The position numbers and the translations under genes were made by a program. The notes beneath the pieces were generated by a model. It did no database searches and had not been told where the DNA came from. It saw only the letters and a list, made by a program, of their open reading frames with translations. This document shows positions 44,651-56,588 of a DNA stretch of 64,000 bases, in pieces (position 1 is the first letter of the stretch; every line of letters starts with the position of its first letter). Origin of the DNA: Apostichopus japonicus (taxonomy: Eukaryota > Echinodermata > Holothuroidea > Aspidochirotida > Stichopodidae); NCBI RefSeq assembly GCF_037975245.1, contig NC_092574.1, positions 22,099,713 through 22,163,712 of the forward strand. The letters run 5' to 3'.

Positions 44651-47600
44651 ATAATTTTGATTTTATCTCTTTAATAGCCTTGTTCTCCTAGAGATAGCTT
44701 GAACTTAATTAAGCCATGATTGTTAACGACTACAGATGAAAAGATCATTCGTGGCTCACATATGAAGGCAAGCCAGAGCATGAAATAGTATCATGGCTTG
44801 TCAGTTTACTTGAAAAGCATTATGTTTCATGAAGTGATGAATGAGGAGACTCCACTTTCAAATTTGTATTTATGTCACTGGCATTGCTCTTACTAAGCTT
44901 AAATGACAGTGCTAATGTTCATCCTGGTTTGACAGCCCTATGTGAATACAGTTAGCCTGCTAGAGGGTTGACTGAAGCTCAGCTAAATTAGTTTGTTAAA
45001 TGTGAATCCCAAGATTAAGGAACTCTATAGTTCTAAGTACATTTGAAACCCAATCTGTGTGATGATGATGATGATGGATACATGTACACAATTTCTCTTC
45101 TCAAAGAATGTACAGAGAGTTACAGTACAAGACAAACATGTACATGTGGCATCCATGCATTTCATGCTATTGGAACTGCTGCTTTAATGATGTTTTTCTG
45201 TTGGAAACAAGAACACTGCACAGCAGCAATTTAATTACATGTAAGTCAGCAGTATCTGGTTCTGTTTGGGAGGAAGTAGAGGGTTGTTATTAGTGGTTGT
45301 GTTTCTGTTTGCCAGGATGTCTGTAGTTGTGGTCCTCATCTTAGGTCCACTGCACAATTTTTGTATAGTCTAGTTAATAAGAAATACTTAATCATCAAAA
45401 TGCCTTCAGTAACATTACTTATATGTTTCAGTGCCTTAATCTGCTAGTTACAGGGAATCAAGTTGTATTAATACATGTACGTAGATGTACAGTACATCTA
45501 GATTATTACTGTAATTGATTGCCAGGCAACACCTTTAGTTAATGACATTGTTGTAGATGTGGTTTGTAAAGTAATGTGACCAGACAATCTTTTGGGGGAC
45601 GATATATGAAATCTGTGACTGAAGTTATCCATGCCTCCAGGCACAGGATGTTGGATGTTTATTACTACGGAACTGTGGAGTGAAAATATATATATTCAAG
45701 TTTCACTTTCACTATGTCAAATATAGTACCATAAGTGTGCTGTAGTATCCAAGTATACATTCACATTACTGGAGCTGGCAACATAATTGAAGTAAATTAA
45801 TGAAGCTCCCATTCAACCCCCTCCCCCCTACCCATAAGTCACAAAATGATGCTGTGAATACTACTCACATGTATCACACTCATAGCAATAAAATTTCCAA
45901 ATAGAGTCTGTTTGAACATTCCAATTTCTAGATCTGCAAGAGCCAAGATTATTGATTTAAAGTTCAACTGTGTGCATTTTGTCTCTAATCTGATTTAAGG
46001 TTACATTGTGCCTATTTAGTATGCATACTTGTAAGTTCAAAATCTTTGCCAATGACAACAGCCAGTTCCAGATAATGTGGAGCTTTTTTCATAGTAAGAG
46101 GCTAGCTATGAAAGTGGTTGCACACCCATTGCATTGATTGTATACTGTAGCATTACATCTCTTCTCACTTCTACGTAGTTCTAGACTAATATTGTTACAC
46201 AAAGAAGAAGGTAAACATACAAATTATACAAGTCAACAACCATGGTTCCTATAGCCATGAAACGTTTGTAATGATTTTGCTACGGTAATTATAGAAGACT
46301 GTAGTTGAAAATTAAACCTGGACTGCTTACGTCACCCAGTTATTTGAGTCTTGGCTGGCCTTTTGATGGGCACACAACACAACACAGTCACAGAGTATAG
46401 CCTATATATTGCAACAATTTGAGATCTGCAAAATACTGTTGTGAAACATATTTTCTTTCAACGGATGCAATCCTCCTCCCTCCCCCACCCCTCTTCAAGC
46501 TTGTTGTCTATTCCAATAACCTCAAAGATGGTTTTGTTTGTTTATTTGTTGGTCAAGTCCTTCCATTAGTATCGTAATCCATATTGATGTGTAATATCAA
46601 ATTAAAAGGAAGATAATATTTTCTTTGGTGATGGGAGTGCCATGAAATGCTGATAAATGAGTTTAATACAAAATGTCTTCCTTGTTTTTGTTTGTACAAA
46701 GTGATTCATTGATTGTGTTTTCTTCTTCTTCTTTTGTCATTTTCAGAATGTCTTGTTGTTGAAATATGAACATGTGGTATAGAAAATATTGATTAGTCCA
46801 GAAAGATGTAGATATTATTGTGGGCAAATAATAAGAATGAAATTAAGTATTTTCTGTACATAGCACTGACTGTTGTTGCATTGTGCACTACAGTAGTGAA
46901 ATTACAATTAAGGGTACAACCAACACAGAAAAAAGGTTGAAGCAATTAAAATGTATATTGTTGATTAATGAAGCTCGTTGCTCATAAAACATTCAAACTA
47001 AGTATAGCATTAATAAAACAACAACTAAGGTTAAGTTATAATTTCATTTATGTTCTCTGTAGTTGTTACAATCATTTATAGAAACTGTGTGCCCAATGTC
47101 TACAGTATAACCCAATAACCCTAAAGTGATGCAATGAGTAATACAGTATACCTACTTTTTAATTCATGGATGTGACTTTCCAGGTCAAGGAATCTGCCGT
47201 TTATGGCTGTTGTTTGCTGGTACCTGTTGCTGGTACCGTATGTCTGTCTTTGTGTCGAAATAAATGTTCTCATACTACACAGTACATTCTCAGTGTTTGA
47301 CATCTATCTGTAGACTTACATATATTTAAGTAAAGGTCTTCAGTAATTGCTATAAAATATGCTAGAAAGTCAACAAATGGTCACCCATGTTCAAACCTGA
47401 AAGAAACATTTTACTGCCCTCCTCAGAGCATTTGTTCCTCTCTTAGACATTTAATTGTCTAAGTGATAACTCTTTTATGTTTGAGAATAATTAGGAAAGA
47501 ACTTTTGAAAACTCCTAACACATTTTAGCTTGTTAATTTTTTTTTTCTTGTGGTCATACTGTGATAAGCTTTAAGTTTTATGTATAGTATGATGGTTAAG

Positions 47601-49064
47601 TCTCCAACGTTCCGTCTCCATTTCAGTTGACAGTAGTTGCTAGTTAGCAGGTTGGGCTGAATCTAGCAAATTAGAACTACTGTGGTAATACATTATTTTG
47701 TAAGATTCTATCATTGTTTGTTTAACATCACTACTGAAAAATGTTAAGGTTTTGCATACAGTGCAAATAAATGAAACGATGCCATGCATCAGGCAAATTA
47801 GATCATATTGGCACTAAGTATTAAGCAAGCAAGTGAATTCACCTGAACTTTTTACTTAATGTAAGATATACCTTAAAGTGTTTTAAGTGCCCAATTTTGG
47901 CACCATGGTAACTTGGTATAAAGATACAGTAGGTAGGTGTGTAGTTTTGGTGTACAGTTGTAAGTTGAGGAATGAACTATCTATACCATACATTGGATTT
48001 TTTAAATTTTTTGTATTGATATAAGGTCCTTGTTAATCTTAATGCAATTATGAAGGTTTGGTTATGGTAGATCAAAGGTTATGACGGTAGATTTTGGTCT
48101 TAAAAATATGAAATTATAAGTGCCAGAAGTGAACGAAACTTGATTGGGTTATAGACTTTTAGTTGCACAGTGCATCATTTTGTAAATTATATGCCCATTG
48201 TAGTATCCACAGGGAATACTAAAAAGGTTCTTGTTCATGAATGAACACATATAAAGCTAGACTAGCTAGTAGCTACAAAATTTGGGGTAAGTACTATAAA
48301 CTTATTTACATTTGTAGCCCACACTTCATTGTTATAGAACCTTAGACAATACATTTAAATCTATTGTCTGTTCAGAGACAAAGCAACCCCTATAAAGTAA
48401 TAGTATTGTCTTCTGCATCCTGTTTAATATGTTAAAAGGGACTATAAAGGACTATACTACATCCTGTTTATACATTAAAAGTGAGTATAGAGTGAAGCAA
48501 ACAGATGATGATGCAATGTGTGATGTCACCAAAGTTCAGTTAAGACTGTCTTGCTTACTCTGCTCAGTTTATATTATCACTATCTTCTGTATTTACTGTA
48601 TTTAAAAACTGGTGAAAATGTAACTAAATTATATAATCCAAAACATTAAAAAAAAAATGGGTCATAAATTTTGAAAATTAGTGACAGTTTTAGCATATCT
48701 AACCTGTTTTTGTGTTGCCATATACAATACCTTGTACTGTTGTTATGTATGTATTTAGTGATGAATGCTAAAAAAAGTAAGGATTGTACATTACAGTGAA
48801 GGGCTACATTATGACTGATGACTCAGCTCTACATGTATACTTATAATATCAATGTTATGCAGACCTACAGTAGCAAAATGTCACAATGTCATAGAAGAGT
48901 GAAAATGCTGTTAAGTGCTTGAACACCACAATTAAACTTCTCACATTTGACCATGTAAACGTTTGCCATATTCTAGAAGGTTACTGCATATTATAAATAC
49001 AGTAAAGACTGATTCGTTTTATAACCAGTTGAAGATCATTAGTAATGGCCCCATATGCTAGAAT

Positions 49065-49165
49065 TTTACTAATAATATAATAATAATAAATAAGTTCTTA
49101 ATATAGCGCCAAATACCAAAAGGCCTCTAGGCGCTTTACAAAACCTAAAACAAATAAAAAAATAA
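49065..49165. repeat. SINE/MITE-like fragment
   Basis: It contains (ATA)n, then aatatagcgccaaatacc, then aaaggcctctaggcgcttta and caaaacc. The paired gcgcc and ggcgc words form an inverted repeat typical of a short repeat common in marine invertebrate genomes. Confidence 0.4.
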
Positions 49166-52100
49166 AAAGACAGAGAAGCCTCCACGTTTGATTTTTTTCC
49201 CACTCACTGAGATATATTGATCTTCTCATTAACAACTAATGACTCGATGTCTGGAAATAAACTTGAGAATATTCAGGAAAGTACTTTTCAAAACAATTAG
49301 ATCCGGAAGGAGTAAGTAATGGGCATGATGACCCGGATGGGGGGGGGGTCAAGGGGGCGAAGTGCTTTAATAATTGACACTTATTAGGCTAGGTAAATGC
49401 AACAGTACAGTTGAATGTAGTGTCTAGACAGGTACATGTATTGTTGTTTGTAAATTACCCAATACAGGGAGATTTGGAGTTTCGAAACAACTAGCATTAT
49501 TGTAGCATGCTAAAATTTGGGCCAAATACTGATGAACATTATGCAGGTAATCAATACTATAGTGTTACAGTTCTATGTTAGTTAAAGAAATTGTGTGTGC
49601 TTACTTATTTACTATATATATACTTGGTTTTTACCTGTCCCCATTATGCAGGTACCTACAGTATTACTGCAGGCATTGGAATTAGTGTAGTTGTATTGGG
49701 GGTTTCCCCTTCAATGAACACTACAGTAAAGCATAGACTGTGTCCATGATGCTACTGTAGGTTGGTTTATATGACTGCCACGATATCCCACAGGCTTGTA
49801 TACTAGCACACTGTATATCAATTTACAGTCATATTTATGAGAGAACAACTTTGAATAAATATATGATTAAGTTAAATATCCTCTAATGAAATTTTGTTTA
49901 AACCCATCATTCCCATGGGCTGTAGTTATGAATTTTGCAAACGTCATGAAAACATTCAGTAAATGTTGTTCTTTTAAAAGTGGAGTAACCATAGCGACTG
50001 CACTGACCTCATCCAGATAGCATTGCTTTTGAGTATTATGGGATTAGTGAATTACTTTTGATATGCTGTGGAAGAAAAACATGAATTATTCTTCTTTATC
50101 ATCCCAGGAAGCAAGGGATGTATACCCTTACAGTGCCTCTGTGTAACAGGGACTGGATAAACTTTTCACTTGTAAAATGGAAGGAGGTGATAGTGATAAG
50201 TAGAGACAGCATCCATGGTTACCAACTTACCAGTAGCTATTGCTGTCAGAACATGGCCATATTTGAGTGTACTGCAACATCCAACATTTTGAGCGTGATC
50301 TATGGGTTACAGTACAGCTAATTATGTATGTTATTCTCCAATAAATGCCGACCAATTTGTTTTTGAAACAATTAAAAAATTTGTTTTAATTTTTAGTAAT
50401 CCCCAAATAGAAACTCATCCATTTTATTAATAGCCAAGTTTTAATAGCTACACACCAATAGTATATAAGCTTATGAACTCTATGAACTTAATGTTGTTAT
50501 TTTGGCATTATACAAAATTTAGCTACACACCCATATTAAAACCTAAATGAACTGTATTTTAATTATGGCTTTAATTGTGCATTCATGCACAAGTATGTAT
50601 GGAATGTTTCTCTTGACAATATGAGATGTTCTCTTGAAGTACATGTATGTATTTCTGTTTTCGTTGATTTTCGTAATTTTTTCCATGGTAGTCAAACTGC
50701 ATAACAATGTTCTAAAGCAGGTCACTAGCTTGACTTTCAAGCTTCAGTTCAAATACTAAAGTTTTTAAGTACTGTATTTCCAAAGTTTACGCTTTTAAAT
50801 GTGTGTAATTTACAAGAGTTTCTAGGTTACTGAATTGTGAGGATGGAATCAAATTCACTGATTATTGGCTCTTTAACCTTCACTTGGTCAAAAGGCAAAA
50901 TGGGTGCAATATTTAGTGTGTTCAATTTTACAATGGTGATTATGTGGGTTTCAAAAAGACATGAGATAATATTTGATGATATGCTTTTTTTTGATTCAAT
51001 ATACCACCGGTGTTGTTCATGGATGAAAAATGTCTTGTAATGACTGAAAATAACAGTAACAGTTGTTAAAACTAACAGAAATGGTGTGAAATGGTACAAT
51101 TTTGAAGACATTTAAAAAAAAAAAAACGGTTCTTATTATAAGAGCTAGTCAGCTAGACTAGACCACTGCTAGATGTGAGATCAAGTATATAATGCAACAT
51201 TAAACAGCGGCAGTGTCAGAGGTGTAAACACATGCTTACTTCTTAAGTTTTTGTTTTAGATTCCAAATTTGAGTTAAACTGTTGAATTGGAGGCCACCCG
51301 ATGTGAAGTTGTAATGCATTTATAGCCCTTGCGGGCTTCTGCCACATTCGTGGTAGCTTAATAGTGTCGTAAAAATAACTGCCTTATGGCCTGTACTTAT
51401 TTATGTAGCTCCTTGGTCCGTCAGCAGTATTACGTACTGATAATGGTAATGCGTTGGTAAGTTAATACTGTACAGTACACTAAACACTAATCCTGTTAGA
51501 TGGTACTAGTAGTAGGCTGTATTTATTAGTAGTGATACAGTACCAGTTGTTTTCTTCTCAATTTAATTCTTCATCTCCGTTTTATCATTGCACAAGTATT
51601 TTCATATCATAGGACTTTGGAAGTGAGATTATTGCTGAATTGAATAACGATGGTAAGTCAGAGTTCCTTCGATCAGCTTCATCAAATGTCCGTTAGAACT
51701 TGAGCTATCTGTTACTGTTACTAGTACTAGCAGTAGCCTATGTCTTAGCATAATACCAATAGCCTAGTCAGAGACCTAGTTCTAATAAATTTATGCTATT
51801 AGTATTAGGCCTAGTCAGGGAGAGATTGTGAAGGTGATCGAAGGTCTGTGATACCAAAGTGTAGTATTATGTGTGTCCATAGGTTAGGTTTTGCACGCTT
51901 AATTCACTAGTCTGCATGGACAATCAGCTGTTCTTCCAGCAACTTGGAGAACTTCATTGGTTCTGAATATGCATTACAGTGTGTTCTCTCATTTGCTTGT
52001 TTAAATCAAGAGGCACTGTGGTAACAATACATGAGTGACATCTATCTTCAGTAAATGTTTGATACTTTCAAAATTAGCTTGGTTAAAACCTCAGTTTTGA

Positions 52101-53913
52101 TGATTCGTCAGATAAGCAGCTTAAACAAGTTCCATTTTTGAAAATAAACGGGTTTTATGTATTTTCATTTTCAAAATGCAATGAATCACTTTAACACTCC
52201 TCAGGCTTGGAAAATATGTCAACCAAACTCAAAGAGGTACTGTATGTTAAGAGAGATGTTAACACAAATGTACCCTCATTAGATAACTTTGAAGAGAAAT
52301 AGATTAGGATCTTTTTTGTTCTGTTGAAGAGAAAACGAAACCTTGGGAAGAGCTCTTGTTAACCTTGAATTTGAAACAAGATGAAATACTAAGTATATAT
52401 ATACACATAATGCTTCTGTTTGTATGCTTGAGCTGAAAGCAAAGAATATTTATTTATAGTGTCGCTACTGTTTGATTGCTGAAACTTTGCTTCACTGAGA
52501 GTGCTTCTACAAACACCACTCACATCAATGACAATGTAAAGTACTTACAGTATAAACATTGGGCAAACCAAGATATGAATCAATGTTCAAGTGTATCATG
52601 TGAAGTCAGTTTATATAGCTTGGGTCTTTCACACTTGTATTAAGATGAGTGAACATGTAAATTACCCGAAACCTATTTCCTTATAAATGAGAAAATGATT
52701 TTGTCAAGCTGTTTTCAAAGTGTTTTCAAGTACCTTTTATAGCAATTGGTCAGCAATTATAACAAACCCACTTCATATTCTCAAGAACAACATTAAAGAA
52801 TGCAGAACATGATCGATCTGAGACACTGTACCATGTCAGAGTTTTTGACCAATTGAAGCTTTACTCAGCGAGCACTACAGAATCAGATTCGATCCTCCAC
52901 TTTTCATCCCGCAAACATAAGGTATTAATCTAATGTAAAATTTAGGAAAATTTAGAAATCTTGAACTGTACTCCATTTATTTGAAGTGAAACAAGCTAAA
53001 AACTGTAACATTATCATGTGATTTTAGGATTCAGTAGCATAAAAAAAATTGATCGAAATCAAGTCATATTTAAAGAGTTTTCCATCATTCTTGTTCACAA
53101 TGTGTGCTCGGCATAAAGCGTCCACACTGCGGTAACTGTATTCATCTTCAAGAGCAAAGGTGAATGTTGTACAGTATGCGATCCAAACCTTCATTGAGAG
53201 ACTAAATATCCTGTGAAGTTTATGACTTATTCTTCTCATCAGAGTTGAACGGTTAACCATAAACGATTATTATCGATGGATGAAAACTATTTCTTTATCA
53301 ACTCCGTTGTGACTTGGCCTAGGCTACAGTTACAGTACAGTAGGATCCTTAATTTGACACAGAGAGGTTGATGTGAAAATATCTACAGCATCTGTGATTG
53401 GCTTATTTCTTGGTTTGATGACAGTCGCAACCTTTTATGATCACGACAGTTTTGTCTGTGTGCAGTAAGATTGCGTGCATTTGTCATCACTAAATAATTG
53501 CAGCGCTTTAAAACCAGTCTTGAGGATAAAAGAAATTGACATCAACCATAGATATGTAATGACCTTGGGTCAACCAGTAGGGCATACTTATACACATAAA
53601 ATATTGAATACCCCAAATGAGCATGTCACACTAGTTTGTGATTATTTGGTAAGTATTGATTGGTTGACAACTGTCTCTCCCTCGGGAACATTTACGAAAG
53701 TCCTTGGATACGGGTACTGAAAAAAATTCATCCTCTTTCTTATATAAGTCACCAGTTATTAATATCTCGATTTATAAATTTATTTTGAAAGAAGTACATA
53801 TTTCTGTTTTTTTTCTCTGAAGGAAAGATTTCTCTCTGAGTGGGATCTAGACCTGACGAGGTGTCGATAAGAGTTGAGCAGACAGTCGTCCTTGCTTGTG
53901 TTAGATCAGGTTC

Positions 53914-56211
53914 ATGCAAGACCACTCGATATGGTCATCGAGTGGTGAAGAGATGTATAACAGCTACGATGAGCGTTATCGATCTAGGAAGGAATACAGA
54001 CATCACTACAAAGTACCAGGTGTCAGTGTGAGTCAAGTTCTATCACAACATTGCTATTTGATCAAAACATCTTTTACTGTCATTTGTTTTATCTGAACTA
54101 GGGTGCAAAGTCTAAGGATTTGAGAGGAGCACGTAAACTTTCATATACATGCAATTTAGAACCTTTGTCTTGGGTTGTGATTGAACTGGAAGGACACTGT
54201 GGCAAATCTTATTCAACTTTCAAAAATGCCATCAAGGCAAAATTTTGAAATTTTCTAAAAGAGCACCAAGGCATTTTTCTTCCAAAGTGAGAGAAACTGA
54301 AACATGTGAAGAGATGCCAGAGAGCAGGAACAATAACAATAGCTTTTTTAATACAGCCCGGACCTGAAGATATGATTCACAGAGTGAACAAAGGTCAATG
54401 GAGCATTGGTTGTGCCAATTTATGCAGAGACCAATGTTGTTAATGGTGTACATTGTTGCATAGCTGCTATAGCTAATTAAATTGGTTGACAATTTTTGGG
54501 AGGGGAGGTACTCTCATCAGAAGGGAGGTCATTGATCGGCATGGTCCGGTCGTAAAGATCGCACAGCGTTGAAAGGTTACCAGTTCACTCTAGCCACGGT
54601 AGAGCGAGAGTGCTGAGGTTGTGATGAGACAGGTAAGCTCGTCACTGGTAAATATCCAAACCCTGGTAAGGTGTGGAATTCAGTTTATGGACAATTTGGA
54701 TGAATGGGATGAATGCAGCCATGTACAGTAAATCTCAAAGTCATCTGACCTAACAAAGAACAAATTAAAACAATATGAAGCAAACAATGCAGTGAGTTTA
54801 CCCTGGAAAATTAGCACTAGCTGTAACCTCCTCATTAAAGGACTCCCACTCGTGCACTCGAGAACTCTTCATCCATTCCAATTATTTTCCAAATTTGTCA
54901 TTATTTATGAGGTACAGTCTATATATCTTTTTTTCTGTATCCTAAATCTGCACACAGTACCCTGTGTACTCTATTTGACACTATCAGTCATTTTTAATAA
55001 GGTATTATTAAAGAGATTGAGGACATGACATTTTGATTCTAGCAGAATCTTCTTATAAAATTTAAGCTGTTAACAGTTTTGATTTATATGTATTATACTA
55101 CAAGTACGTCACTTCTCTACTAACCACCAGACTTCAAACTGTGCAACGCACCACAGCTCGCATATAACAGTGAAGTATGTATGACTCTGTCACAAAAAGA
55201 ATTCATCGCTCCTCATTGGCTTCCTGTACCACAGCATATCAAATTTAAAGTACTTGTTCTAATGAAGAAAGCTTACCATTTAAGCAGTCGCCAACTTACA
55301 TCTCCCACTAGCTGCTACAACCCTTCACGCAGACAGCTTCTAAAGATCTTCTACGTCTTCATCAGAATTTCATTGTACCCAAAACTCACATTGTGACGTT
55401 TGCCGATTGTTCTTTATCTGGTTTCGGTCCCAAAAGATTGGAACAGTCTTCCAAACTGTATCAAAAACGCTCAGACTTTTGATATTTTCAAGAAACTGCT
55501 AAAACATTATCTACCTGTTTGAACAAGCTTTACAATAGTCAATGTCAACTAGAAACTGTCTCATAGCGCTTTTGAACAACTTGGAACAAATTGATGTTGG
55601 TGCTTATAGAAATGTTTCTGATTGGTTGATTGATTTTATACTTCCTGTTTAATGCTTGTCATTGCTGTATTACTGCCTCTTAACCTATCTTATTCTTCTA
55701 CACAACCAAACGACTGGATTATTGAGTACCATGTACAATTTTCAAAACTCACCACTCCTCTTTTACCTGTCTTCACACACTACATCTCCACCATTCCATC
55801 TAAACACCAACAATCAAAACACCGATCTAATAACGTCAGCACCAGACTTTAAAATGGTATCTATTCTTTCCCGCTTTCACGCAGAAACAGAAAACTTTAC
55901 ATTTAGCTCTGACCATCTACGGGACCATCGTCTTCTTCGTCTTCTTTTTTGTGATCCTGGTGTCGGTGACCGGTCCGGATGGCGGCCATCGCTCCCGCTC
56001 CTCCATCAACGAACAGAGGGTCTTCTCCAAAGTCAGCGTGAGAAAATTGATCAAAGTCGGTAACAAGGAAGATACTTCATGGAAGAAGGAACTAATATAC
56101 CACTGGAATGAATCAGATGAAAAAACCCATCAAAGCATTATCCAACATCACACCAGGGAAATGGTGAAAGAATTTGTCGGTCTTCGAGTGAATCAGGTAG
56201 GTGCTGTCTAA
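53914..56211 (+). CDS. Candidate small single-pass membrane protein, unrecognised
   Basis: Proposed exons are 53905-54027 (ATG at 53914) and 55885-56211 (stop TAA at 56209), joined in phase 0. Sites: acceptor cttgcttgtgttag, donor AGT|gtgagt, acceptor ttctttcccgctttcacgcag. Product about 146 residues: a short Tyr/Arg-rich N-terminal part (EEMYNSYDERYRSRKEYRHH), one hydrophobic helix (LALTIYGTIVFFVFFFVILV), then about 80 polar residues (SSINEQRVFSKVSVRKLIKV; ELIYHWNESDEKTHQSIIQH; REMVKEFVGLRVNQ). Basic residues before the helix suggest an N-in, C-out (type II) topology, with NES as a possible N-glycosylation site. An AATAAA at 56,583 would end a 3' UTR of about 400 bp. A donor-like CAG|gtaggt at 56,196 leaves open that the gene continues. 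I do not recognise the family. Confidence 0.5.
55080..55640 (+). pseudogene. Degraded LINE (CR1/L2-like) 3' fragment
   Basis: Shifted frames give LLTTRLQTVQRTTARI, then HWLPVPQHIKFKVLVLMKKA, then WNSLPNCIKNAQTFDIFKKL and LKHYLPV. This is the typical C-terminal end of CR1/L2-type reverse transcriptases. Stops and frameshifts are numerous. It lies in the intron of the candidate membrane-protein gene. Confidence 0.8.
55885..56211 (+). CDS. Candidate membrane-protein exon (transmembrane and extracellular part)
   Basis: This is the better-supported exon of the candidate gene. It has a strong pyrimidine tract and acceptor, 104 open codons to an internal donor-like site (56,197) and four more codons to a TAA. 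Local GC is well above the surroundings at 55,920-56,050 and codon choice looks coding. It encodes KQKTLHLALTIYG, the hydrophobic helix, SVTGPDGGHRSRS and a charged domain. Confidence 0.6.
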   Translation, partial: KQKTLHLALTIYGTIVFFVFFFVILVSVTGPDGGHRSRSSINEQRVFSKVSVRKLIKVGNKEDTSWKKELIYHWNESDEKTHQSIIQHHTREMVKEFVGLRVNQVGAV

Positions 56212-56582
56212 CATCTGACAGGTTCTGAGAGATTAAAACTGAGAGTCCATGGCATCCCTCAGGGGCCAGACTTTTTTTTTGCTTTCCATTTCTACCGCAG
56301 ATTGTTGTAGTCTGCAGCTTTCTCTCCCTCACCCTTTTGATGTGCTAAGTTTGTTGTCCTGTATTAATGTCACAACAAAATGGTTAAAATCTTGAGAAAA
56401 TTGCTTTTGAAGACGAACATCTACTTTTAGTCAAGACCCACATCATTCTCGTTGCAAAGTCTACTTTGCATAAATTAAACTTGGACCGAAAGTCAGTTAT
56501 TTGTTATTTTCTGTTTAGGTAAACTTGTTGCTAATGTTGCCATGTTTGGACAATAGGATAAATTTCACACATACCTTTGTAC

Positions 56583-56588
56583 AATAAA
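56583..56588 (+). terminator. Possible polyadenylation signal for the candidate membrane-protein gene
   Basis: AATAAA lies about 370 bp after the TAA at 56,209. It fits a terminal exon ending there but is not proof. Confidence 0.35.

Larger units (their letters stand above)
43773..53904. other. 10-kb noncoding stretch
   Basis: No coding exon recognised on either strand. The ORFs present are short and unconserved in appearance. It contains a dispersed repeat fragment near 44,546, a SINE/MITE-like fragment near 49,065-49,165 and a short donor-flanked segment at 51,613-51,652. It may be intron of the gene at 53.9-56.2 kb. Confidence 0.5.

Noticed and set aside
53840-54031. Alternative frame of the candidate membrane-protein exon (DLGRNTDITTKYQ)
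   Set aside because: It does not join in phase to the transmembrane exon and ends in a stop. The other frame gives a basic juxtamembrane segment and a phase-0 junction.
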